In this document: one piece after another, positions 1 through 5,764 of the stretch | How the letters are laid out: each line of letters begins with the position of its first letter | How positions within the stretch are numbered: position 1 is the first letter of the stretch | NCBI GenBank assembly: GCA_029946075.1 | Contig: JAQSDT010000094.1 | Span: 1-7,407 of the forward strand | Direction of reading: 5' to 3' | Source: a bacterium | GTDB taxonomy: Bacteria > Pseudomonadota > Alphaproteobacteria > Rhizobiales > Xanthobacteraceae | DNA: 7,407 nucleotides | Notes under the pieces: model-generated | The model's database searches: none | What the model was told of the DNA's origin: nothing | What the model saw: only the letters and a program-made list of their open reading frames with translations | Position numbers and translations under genes: made by a program

Positions 1-849
1 GACGACACGCAGACCGACACCGCGCAAGACGAGGCCCGCCTCGCCCGCGGACGCGCGGATCTCAATGCCGCCGAGGTCAATCTGGCCATCAGCCAGGCGA
101 CCTATCTGCAGGTGATCGGCAATGCGCCCACCCTGCTCCACCCCGCCGAAACCGTGGACCGCTATTTGCCGCGCAGCCGTGACGACGCCACCGGGCTCGC
201 CTTCCGGCAACATCCGACCGTGATGGCAGCCAGCTTCGATTTCGATACCGCCACCACGTCGATCCGCGTTGCCGAAAGCAGCCTGATGCCGACGATCACG
301 CTGCAAGGCAGCGCCAGCCGCAGCAAGCAGTCGGACTCGACGCTCGGCACGTTCGGAAGCGACCAGGCCTCGATCACCGGACAGCTCACGCAACCGATTT
401 ATGACGGCGGTATGGCAGCCTCGCAGACAAGGCAGGCCAAGGAAGTCGCGGCGCAAAGCCGGCTGGTGCTGGATCAGGTCCGCAACCAGGCTCGCACCGC
501 CGCGGTCGGCGCCTGGGTCGCGAACGAGGGCGCCAAGGTCGCGGTAACCGCATCCGAATCCGAGGTTCGCGCCGCCACCGTCGCCCTGCAGGGCGTGCAG
601 CGGGAGGCGGCCGGCGGCCAGCGCACGACCGTCGACGTGCTGAATGCCCAGCAGGATCTGATCCAGGCAAAAGCCCGGCTGATCGGCGCGCAGCGCGACC
701 GCGTGATCGCCTCCTACACTCTGCTCAGCGCGATCGGGCGGCTCGACGTCAAGACGCTCGGCCTCAACACGCCGGATTATCTACCGGAAGTGCATTACCA
801 CCAGGTACGCGACGCCTGGCATGGCCTCCGCACGCCGTCGGGCCAGTAA
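1..849 (+). CDS. TolC-family outer membrane channel protein, 3' part (5' end outside window)
   Basis: This is the C-terminal 282 residues of an outer membrane factor, the trimeric barrel and periplasmic tunnel through which type I secretion systems or tripartite efflux pumps export substrates. The reading frame is open from base 1 to the TAA at 847-849, so the start codon lies upstream of the window. The visible part begins in an Ala/Gln/Glu-rich helix (EARLARGRADLNAAEVNLA) followed by YLQVIGNAP, a pattern typical of the TolC tunnel repeat. A second repeat follows with the strand motif QLTQPIYDGG and long helices ending in VDVLNAQQDLIQAKARLIGA, again a TolC hallmark. The tail (HYHQVRDAWHGLRTP) resembles the ends of alphaproteobacterial type I secretion TolC proteins. 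Its export partner is not visible. The RND gene at the right edge is on the opposite strand and far away, so pairing with it is not implied. The family call is firm; the exact system is unknown. Confidence 0.9.
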   Translation, partial: DDTQTDTAQDEARLARGRADLNAAEVNLAISQATYLQVIGNAPTLLHPAETVDRYLPRSRDDATGLAFRQHPTVMAASFDFDTATTSIRVAESSLMPTITLQGSASRSKQSDSTLGTFGSDQASITGQLTQPIYDGGMAASQTRQAKEVAAQSRLVLDQVRNQARTAAVGAWVANEGAKVAVTASESEVRAATVALQGVQREAAGGQRTTVDVLNAQQDLIQAKARLIGAQRDRVIASYTLLSAIGRLDVKTLGLNTPDYLPEVHYHQVRDAWHGLRTPSGQ

Positions 850-872
850 CTCCGGCATTTTCCGAAGCTGTT

Positions 873-900
873 AACCGGACACTGATGATGTCGGTTATTT
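873..900 (+). terminator. Possible terminator hairpin after the TolC-like gene
   Basis: AACCGGACA (873-881) can pair with TGTCGGTT (889-896), giving an eight-pair stem with one bulged G and a seven-base loop. It is followed by ATTT. It begins 24 bases after the TolC stop codon. The T run is short, so a factor-independent terminator is plausible but weak. The rest of the 850-950 gap shows no convincing promoter; TTGCGT at 916-921 has no good -10 partner. Confidence 0.35.
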
Positions 901-950
901 CCTGTCGCCAACAGGTTGCGTTCGCCTGAAACTCGCTGTCATCGATTCGA

Positions 951-1943
951 TTGAGCGATTTGCGAGGCCTCGTGGTTTCAAACACCCTGCGCTGGTCGGC
1001 CAAGGGCCTGCTCGTCCTGCTGTTGCTGCTGATCGTGGTCGTCATCGCGTTCCGCATGGCGGCATCGATCCGCGAAACCGGCTCACGCGCCGAACTGGCG
1101 CCTCGCTCGGGTCATCTGGTGCCGACACGATCCGGCGGCGTGTTCGTTCAGGAAAAGGGACCGCCTGACGGAATCCCGGTGGTGCTGTTTCACGGCACCG
1201 CCGCGTGGAGCGAGTTGTGGCGACGCACCAGCGACGCACTGGCTGCTGCCGGGTTTCACGTCATCGCGCTCGATCTTCCTCCGTTCGGATTTTCGGATCG
1301 CCCGGGCAGCTACACCCGGCAGGACCAGGCTGCGCGCGTCAACGACGTCCTTGAGGCGCTCAAGGCCAGGCCCGCCATCATCGTCGGACACTCCTTTGGC
1401 GCCGGCGCCGCGACCGAACTCGTGATGCGGCATCCGGATCGGGCGCGCGCGCTGGTGCTGATCGATGCCGCGCTCGGACTGACGGCGGCACCGTCGGATG
1501 CACCCTTCGTGATCCAGCCGAAATGGATTCGCGAGATTCTCGTCTCGCTCAGCATCACCAATCCAGCGGCGACGACGATGCTGCTCAAGTCGCTGATCGC
1601 AAAGAAAGAACGCGCAACGCCGGAGTACGTCTCGATCCTGCAATGGCCGCTGACGCAGCGCGACACCACGCCCGATATCGCCGACTGGCTGTATTATTTT
1701 CTCGGCGCCGATACCGGGGCGATGAGCGTCGACCGCACCGCCTATGCGCAGGTGAAGATCCCCGTCGCCATCCTGTGGGGCGACAAGGACAACATCACCC
1801 CGGTCGAGCAGGCGCTCGACCTGCGAACGCTGCTGCCGCCGGAGCCGGCCCTCACCCTGCTGCCCGGTCTCGGTCATATTCCACAGATAGAAGATCCCGA
1901 CATGTTCAACGACGCCCTGCTCAAGGCGCTCCGAAAACTCTAG
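951..1943 (+). CDS. Membrane-anchored alpha/beta hydrolase
   Basis: This 330-residue protein is a serine hydrolase of the alpha/beta fold (Abhydrolase_1/6 type) that would cleave an ester, lactone or similar bond; the substrate cannot be read from sequence. An uncleaved N-terminal helix (about residues 20-38, LLVLLLLLIVVVIAF core) would anchor it in the inner membrane with the catalytic domain probably in the periplasm. The domain shows the oxyanion HG motif (LFHGTAAW, 79-86), the strand ALDLPPFGFSDRP, the nucleophile elbow GHSFGAG with Ser148, the acid in WGDKDNITP (Asp278) and the base in GLGHIPQIED (His309), so the triad is complete. The start is uncertain. The TTG at 951 has no clear ribosome site, while an in-frame GTG at 972 has GAGG at 964-967 at a short spacing; either keeps the anchor. 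It heads a same-strand run of four genes, 45 bases before the next. Confidence 0.9.
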   Translation: MSDLRGLVVSNTLRWSAKGLLVLLLLLIVVVIAFRMAASIRETGSRAELAPRSGHLVPTRSGGVFVQEKGPPDGIPVVLFHGTAAWSELWRRTSDALAAAGFHVIALDLPPFGFSDRPGSYTRQDQAARVNDVLEALKARPAIIVGHSFGAGAATELVMRHPDRARALVLIDAALGLTAAPSDAPFVIQPKWIREILVSLSITNPAATTMLLKSLIAKKERATPEYVSILQWPLTQRDTTPDIADWLYYFLGADTGAMSVDRTAYAQVKIPVAILWGDKDNITPVEQALDLRTLLPPEPALTLLPGLGHIPQIEDPDMFNDALLKALRKL

Positions 1944-1988
1944 ACTGCCGTCAGATTCGACACGCCCTGGATTGCCGCCGGAGACATC

Positions 1989-2411
1989 ATGGACATCATC
2001 AGATTATGCGCCTGGGGCTATGCCGCCCTGCTCGGCTTCGTGATCCTGACCGGATACATCCCGGCCTTCATCGACGCCAACGACATGATCTTCGGCCTGT
2101 TCCGCCGCACCTGGTACGCCGACGGCCTGCATCTGGTCTCTGCGATCTGGGCAGCGACGGCAGCGATCGCGTCGCGCCGTGCCTCCGAGCTGTTCTTCCA
2201 GCTGTTCGGCGTGTTCTATTTTGCCGATGGCGTGCTCGGGCTTCTCACCGGCAGCGGCTATCTCGATTTCGGAATCCTGATCAACGGCGTACTCAATCTG
2301 CCGCTCTCGACCAGGTTCTTCGCCAACGCGCCGCATCTCGGCCTTGGCGGCGTCGCGATCCTGATCGGCTACCTGCTGGCGCCGCGCACCCGAGCCGCCG
2401 TTCATGCTTAG
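1989..2411 (+). CDS. Four-helix membrane protein, DUF4383-like
   Basis: This is a 140-residue integral membrane protein. Four hydrophobic segments are visible at roughly residues 5-27, 46-62, 68-88 and 116-131. Conserved-looking features are GYIPAF after helix 1, DGLHLVSAIWA leading helix 2, GVFYFADGVLGLLTG in helix 3, and NAPHLGLGGVAILIG in helix 4. The His in helix 2 (His48) and the NxxHL motif before helix 4 (His116) recall DUF4383 membrane proteins, whose function is unknown; the match is from memory and is not certain. The ATG has a GGAG at 1980-1983, five bases upstream, supporting this start. Its stop overlaps the next gene by eight bases, so the two are probably translationally coupled and part of the operon starting with the alpha/beta hydrolase. 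Confidence 0.8.
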   Translation: MDIIRLCAWGYAALLGFVILTGYIPAFIDANDMIFGLFRRTWYADGLHLVSAIWAATAAIASRRASELFFQLFGVFYFADGVLGLLTGSGYLDFGILINGVLNLPLSTRFFANAPHLGLGGVAILIGYLLAPRTRAAVHA

Positions 2412-3504
2412 GTGCCTGCGGCGGTTTCTGGCTGTTGTCGCGATCCTGATCGCGCTGTCGGTGCTGTTGCCGCTCGCCTATGTCGAAGGCACCTGCCGGC
2501 CGGAATCGAATGCGGCGTCGGCCGCCGCAGCGCCGGTGGCGTTACCAGCGATCGACGAGGCCGGTTACCGGCGCAAGCTGAACAATACGTACTTCACCTT
2601 CCCTGAATGGTACATCGTCTATTCGTTCGAGGACTTCGGCCGTTTCCTCGACCGCGCCAGCGAGAGCCACTTCAATTATCTCGGCCATATCTTCGGCTTC
2701 TGGCGCAGCTTCTGCACCATCAACCGCGCCGTCCCAGTGACGGGAGAGTCACGGACCGAAGTGAAGACGATGATCTACATCATCGGCGTCAGCTACTCCC
2801 TCGAATACGCCGTCAAGGGCGCTTACGAGAACACGATCGGGCGCCTGTTCGAGTGGATTCGGGGCTCGACGCGCACCCCGCAGGACGACTACGCGCGCAC
2901 CCTGCTGCAGGACTACGCCGCTTTCCTCTACACCATCCCTTGGTACAAATATCCGTTCCGGGAAAAATTCGACGGGCTGATGGCGATATCAACGCCGACG
3001 CCGAGCAAGCTTCGCACCTGGGAGCGTGATTTCGCGCTGGGTACCGAATACTTCCTCAAGGTCGGCTATGCCTCGCTGCTGCAGAAGGCCCTCGATGCCG
3101 GCGGTGACGACGAGCCGCGCGACATCATGTTCGCGGTCTCGACGCTGCCGCCCGATGTTCTGGCAAAGGAGCCGCGCATCAGACCGATCCGCGCGCTGAC
3201 GCCGCAATGGCAACTGGTGCAAGCGCCGCGCTACAAGGCGTTCACCGAAATCGTGCAAGGCCTGCTCGATCGGGGATTTGTTGTCGCCGAGGTCGCCGGC
3301 AACCACGACATCCTGATCACCGTGATGGCACCTGATGCCGCAAGACTCGACGTCAAGGACACCACGGAGTTGTTTTCCCTGGAACTGGACGCCAAACCGG
3401 GCTTCCGCCGGGCCGGTCTCAAGGCCAGGATCGACCGTCTCGTCGACATCAACCGCGACCTCAAGGCAAGGGGGGCAAGCATTGAGCACTTCTACGATTA
3501 CTGA
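2404..3504 (+). CDS. Conserved-looking anchored protein of unknown function, 366 aa
   Basis: I do not recognise this family. The start codon lies inside the end of the preceding gene (ATGCTTAG arrangement) without its own Shine-Dalgarno, which suggests translation by coupling. The N-terminus has Arg-rich residues then one hydrophobic helix (about 8-27), giving an inner-membrane anchor or uncleaved signal, with Cys31 just after it and a low-complexity Ala-rich linker (37-46). The main domain begins with an unusually aromatic stretch, residues 63-100, containing FTFPEWYIVYSFEDFGRF and HIFGFWRSFC. A moderately hydrophobic segment follows (123-137, MIYIIGVSYSLEYAV), which may be a second membrane or buried helix. 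The C-terminal half is soluble-looking, with a strand-rich region (GFVVAEVAGNHDILITVMA) and an end rich in charged helices. No catalytic motif could be identified. Codon usage matches the neighbours and base composition is typical of the window, so it is clearly coding. It most likely works with the membrane protein upstream and the small protein downstream. Confidence 0.8.
   Translation: MLRCLRRFLAVVAILIALSVLLPLAYVEGTCRPESNAASAAAAPVALPAIDEAGYRRKLNNTYFTFPEWYIVYSFEDFGRFLDRASESHFNYLGHIFGFWRSFCTINRAVPVTGESRTEVKTMIYIIGVSYSLEYAVKGAYENTIGRLFEWIRGSTRTPQDDYARTLLQDYAAFLYTIPWYKYPFREKFDGLMAISTPTPSKLRTWERDFALGTEYFLKVGYASLLQKALDAGGDDEPRDIMFAVSTLPPDVLAKEPRIRPIRALTPQWQLVQAPRYKAFTEIVQGLLDRGFVVAEVAGNHDILITVMAPDAARLDVKDTTELFSLELDAKPGFRRAGLKARIDRLVDINRDLKARGASIEHFYDY
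3469..3481 (+). promoter_or_regulatory. Strong ribosome binding site deciding the TTG start at 3482
   Basis: AGGGGGG at 3469-3475 lies six bases before TTG (3482-3484), inside the last codons of the 366-residue gene. It is the purine-rich site that selects this start for the small downstream gene. There is no ATG or GTG in frame between here and the ATG at 3608, which would remove the membrane helix. Confidence 0.6.
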
Positions 3505-3844
3505 CGGCTATCGCCAGAGCCGCATCGCGGGCGCAGTTGCGCTCGTCGTCTGCGGCTGGCTCGCCATTGTCATCACGCTGACCTTCGGCGCAACGCCCGG
3601 CACGTCAATGGCGATTGTCGGCCCGTCCTCGCAAGCACTGGCTGTCGTCGCCAGGGCCAACGGCCGCATTCTCGTTTCGGGCGACTACGTCACCATCGCG
3701 CGATCCGACGATGCCGGGTTTGTCACCCGCCTTTATGCTGCCGGCGCGCTGCTGGTGCTGGATGCCGAGCAGGCCGGCGGCTGCAGCGGCCTGCCGCCGA
3801 AGTCGTCATTGCGAGCAAAGCGAAGCAATCCATCTCTCGGCTAG
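3482..3844 (+). CDS. Small single-helix membrane protein of unknown function, C-terminus made by a repeat
   Basis: This 120-residue protein is read from a TTG start overlapping the end of the previous gene by 23 bases and preceded by a strong Shine-Dalgarno. It has a short polar N-terminus, one hydrophobic helix (about 15-36, AGAVALVVCGWLAIVITL core) and a compact domain with regular strand-like segments (SQALAVVARANGRILVSGDY, then GFVTRLYAAGALLVLDA). The native part ends about AEQAGGCSGLPP. The topology suggests the C-terminal domain lies in the periplasm. I do not recognise a named family. The last twelve residues (SLRAKRSNPSLG) and the TAG stop lie within the palindromic repeat at 3804-3914, so the original C-terminus was probably replaced or truncated when the repeat arrived. 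It is the last gene of the four-gene run. Good codon usage and the coupled start argue that it is real; its function is unknown. Confidence 0.65.
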   Translation: MSTSTITDGYRQSRIAGAVALVVCGWLAIVITLTFGATPGTSMAIVGPSSQALAVVARANGRILVSGDYVTIARSDDAGFVTRLYAAGALLVLDAEQAGGCSGLPPKSSLRAKRSNPSLG

Positions 3845-3914
3845 GCGAAGCCTGGATTGCTTCGTCGGATTGCTCCCTTGTGCAAGCGCTTTGCGCTTGT
3901 CGCAGGCAATGACG
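3804..3914. repeat. Nested palindromic intergenic repeat, about 111 bp
   Basis: The outer arms are CGTCATTGC (3804-3812) and its exact complement GCAATGACG (3906-3914). Inside them are perfect 12-base arms CGAAGCAATCCA (3821-3832) and TGGATTGCTTCG (3853-3864), with GGCT/AGCC (3839-3842/3849-3852) closing the inner loop. A separate hairpin follows, CAAGCGC (3883-3889) with GCGCTTG (3893-3899) around TTT. This architecture and the sequence GTCATTGCGAGC...GAAGCAATCC match, from memory, a dispersed repeat common in Bradyrhizobium and relatives. It lies between the ends of two convergent genes and covers the stop of the small plus-strand gene. The strong stems could also stop transcription from both sides or protect transcript 3' ends. 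It has no coding capacity of its own. Confidence 0.85.
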
Positions 3915-3924
3915 GAGAGCGTCT

Positions 3925-5523
3925 CTACGACGCGTACTTCTGATAAAATGTATTCGTGAACAGTTCAGCCGGATCGTATTTCTTCTTCGCCGCGAAGAAG
4001 TCGCCAATCTGCGGATACGAGCGCTGCAACTGATCCTTCGAATAATAGAGCTGGTACGGCAGGAAAAACCGACCCTTGTGCGCGATGGTGAGATCGATCA
4101 GCTCCTCCGTTGCCTTCTTCATCCGACGGTTGCCTTCATCATCCGTGGTCTGGTTGATGTAGAGCACCAGCGAGAACGCCGGCTCCGGCGAATAGGTCAG
4201 AAAATTGTTTTCCTGATGCACGACACGCACCGACGCGTTGAGCAGGTTGGTCTTGTTGTCGGTCAGCACCTTGCGCATGCCGTCGACGAACGAAACGAAC
4301 TGGCTGCGCGGGATGAAGTATTCGTGCAGAATATCGGTGTCGTTGGGCAGCGCGTTGCGCAGATAAGGCACGGAATCGTGCATCGGATCGTTGCGGTTGA
4401 CGAGGCAGGCTTCCGCCGAGCCGATCGCCTGCGCCCGCGTCACGGTGCAGGTTTCCATCCGGTGCTCGATATGCTTTTCGGACAGCCATTTCATTTCCTG
4501 AAACAGCGCGCCCTGCTTTGACAGATTGATGGTAAGCCGCCGCAGCTTGGTGCCGCTGACTTCGCCGAGCGGCTCGCGCCGGAAATCGGTGCCGTCGACC
4601 TTGGTGTAGGTGTAGAGCAGCAACTCCTTCAGGAACGAACTCGGCGCCGTCGAGAGGTGGCCGTACATCAGGCCGATATTGCCGTCCTTCTCGATTTCCC
4701 CGGCGAACAGCGCCGGAAATTCCTTGTAGTCCATCATGCGGCGGCCGGTCTGGTAGACCAGATTGTCTGATATATCGAGCTCGGCCTCGACGATGACGCC
4801 GAACAGACCGTAGCCGCCGACGACGAGGTTGAACAAATCCCTGTTCTCGTTCGCCGAAACCGTCTGCAACGAGCCGTCCGCCAGCATCACCTTCATCGAC
4901 TTGATGGATTTTGCCAGCGCCCCGGCCTGATGGTCCATACCGTGGGCATTGACGGAGATCGAGCCGCCGACGGTGAAGATATCGGTGGACTGCATGGCGC
5001 GCACTGCAAAGCGCGGATGCAGCACGTTCTGGATGTCGTGCCAGGTCGCACCGGGCTGCACGGTGACGGAGCGCGCGCTTTCGTTCAGCACGATCTTGTT
5101 GAAGCCGCGCATGTCGAGCACGATGCCGCCCTTGCGGAAGGCATGCCCGCCCATGCTGTGGCGCACGCCGGCGGTCGTGATCGAGAGCCTGTTGTCGCGC
5201 GCGAAGCTCAGGGTTTTGGCGATATCATCGACGTTGCGAACCTCGACGACGCCGTAGATCTCGGTCTTGTTGAGGCAACTCGCGTCGTTGATGCTGCCGC
5301 CGAGCTGCGACCATTTCACATCTTTGAGCGGCGCAACCGACTTGATCCGGTCCAGATCGACCTTGGCCTGCTCGGCCCCGCCGACCGCGGGCCCGCAATC
5401 CTTTTCGCCGGAGGGATCGGCAGCCAACGCCTGCAGCTTGCGATAGCTGTACACGCCGAGCAGCACGACCACGACGGCGGCCACCGACGCGCCGGTTTTG
5501 AACTTCTGTGACAATTTTCGCAT
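3925..5523 (-). CDS. Membrane-anchored FAD-binding oxidoreductase (PCMH/VAO type, aldonolactone-oxidase-like)
   Basis: This 532-residue flavoprotein belongs to the FAD-binding type 4 (PCMH) superfamily that includes L-gulonolactone and D-arabinonolactone oxidases and cytokinin dehydrogenase. It would oxidise an alcohol or lactone substrate, passing electrons to oxygen or a carrier. Residues 12-25 form a hydrophobic anchor, so the enzyme probably faces the periplasm. The FAD domain spans about 88-255: VVEVRNVDDIAKTLSFA, then TTAGVRHSMGGHAF, where His122 occupies the position of the covalent-FAD histidine in GGHS motifs, then IVLDMRGFNKI, VQPGATWHDI, VGGSISVNAHG and VGGYGLFGVIVEAEL. The C-terminal part is substrate-binding and ends with KYDPAELFTNTFYQKY, like the conserved end of these oxidases. 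Cys43, Cys83, Cys359 and Cys373 could form disulfides in the periplasm. The ATG start has only a weak upstream CTGGAA site. It is transcribed away from the amidohydrolase gene and ends eleven bases from the repeat. The family is sure; the substrate is unknown. Confidence 0.92.
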   Translation of the reverse strand: MRKLSQKFKTGASVAAVVVVLLGVYSYRKLQALAADPSGEKDCGPAVGGAEQAKVDLDRIKSVAPLKDVKWSQLGGSINDASCLNKTEIYGVVEVRNVDDIAKTLSFARDNRLSITTAGVRHSMGGHAFRKGGIVLDMRGFNKIVLNESARSVTVQPGATWHDIQNVLHPRFAVRAMQSTDIFTVGGSISVNAHGMDHQAGALAKSIKSMKVMLADGSLQTVSANENRDLFNLVVGGYGLFGVIVEAELDISDNLVYQTGRRMMDYKEFPALFAGEIEKDGNIGLMYGHLSTAPSSFLKELLLYTYTKVDGTDFRREPLGEVSGTKLRRLTINLSKQGALFQEMKWLSEKHIEHRMETCTVTRAQAIGSAEACLVNRNDPMHDSVPYLRNALPNDTDILHEYFIPRSQFVSFVDGMRKVLTDNKTNLLNASVRVVHQENNFLTYSPEPAFSLVLYINQTTDDEGNRRMKKATEELIDLTIAHKGRFFLPYQLYYSKDQLQRSYPQIGDFFAAKKKYDPAELFTNTFYQKYAS

Positions 5524-5545
5524 GAACTGATTCCAGGGGATGAGA

Positions 5546-5575
5546 GATATTCCGGGCGCAAGGATGATTAGTCAA
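5546..5575 (-). promoter_or_regulatory. Candidate sigma-70-type promoter for the flavoprotein gene
   Basis: Read on the minus strand, TTGACT (5570-5575) lies 18 bases from AATATC (5546-5551), placing a start of transcription near 5539, about 16 bases before the ATG. The -35 box is good (five of six); the -10 box is poor. An AACCG/CGGTT inverted pair (5575-5579 and 5590-5594) overlaps its upstream edge and might be an operator. All of this is pattern reading only. Confidence 0.3.
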
Positions 5576-5647
5576 ACCGGCGGCGCGTTCGGTTCGATAG
5601 GCCGGGAGCGTTACCCAACCGATAATGGCGATACATCCACAGGGCGA

Positions 5648-5764
5648 GTGCCCTTCCCGCGCCCTGTTTCTCCCGATAATCTCCTGCCCGACCACGGCGG
5701 GACGACGCCGGGCATCCTGACGCCTCGCAGTATGCTGCTTGCTTCCATCGCAGCCGGAGTGATC
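5648..5764 (+). other. In-frame leader upstream of the amidohydrolase, possible decayed Tat signal
   Basis: The amidohydrolase frame stays open upstream to 5540. Near its 3' end it reads LTPRSMLLASIAAGV, running on into MNDRTAKAAQP. That resembles a twin-arginine signal (TRRS plus hydrophobic core plus AxA cleavage site), except that one Arg is Pro: CCT at 5723-5725 is one base from CGT. A GTG at 5648 with AGGG three bases upstream, or ATG at 5540, 5564 or 5732, could start a longer protein. The stretch 5540-5647 has no clear third-position GC bias, unlike the gene body, so it is probably non-coding and may hold the promoter. GATAAT occurs at 5621-5626 and 5675-5680 without matching -35 boxes. 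Confidence 0.4.

Noticed and set aside
1083..1877. Long minus-strand open frame (264 codons) opposite the alpha/beta hydrolase
   Set aside because: It is Arg/Gly-rich with no recognisable motif and lies antisense to a gene with a complete catalytic triad; such frames are common in GC-rich coding DNA.
1523..2449. Plus-strand open frame of 308 codons crossing the hydrolase end and the membrane protein gene
   Set aside because: Composition is Arg/Pro/His-rich and low in hydrophobics, as expected for an out-of-frame shadow; it overlaps two well supported genes.
3842..3924. Repeat region read as a mobile element with its own gene
   Set aside because: No transposase-like frame exists in or beside it; it is too short and purely palindromic.
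4078..4521. Plus-strand open frame of 147 codons inside the flavoprotein gene
   Set aside because: It is antisense to conserved oxidase sequence, with no ribosome site or recognised domain.
5540..5764. Amidohydrolase start at ATG 5540, giving 377 residues
   Set aside because: AGGGG directly abuts the ATG with no spacing, only 16 bases would separate it from the divergent gene, and 5540-5647 lacks third-position GC bias. It is kept only as an alternative.
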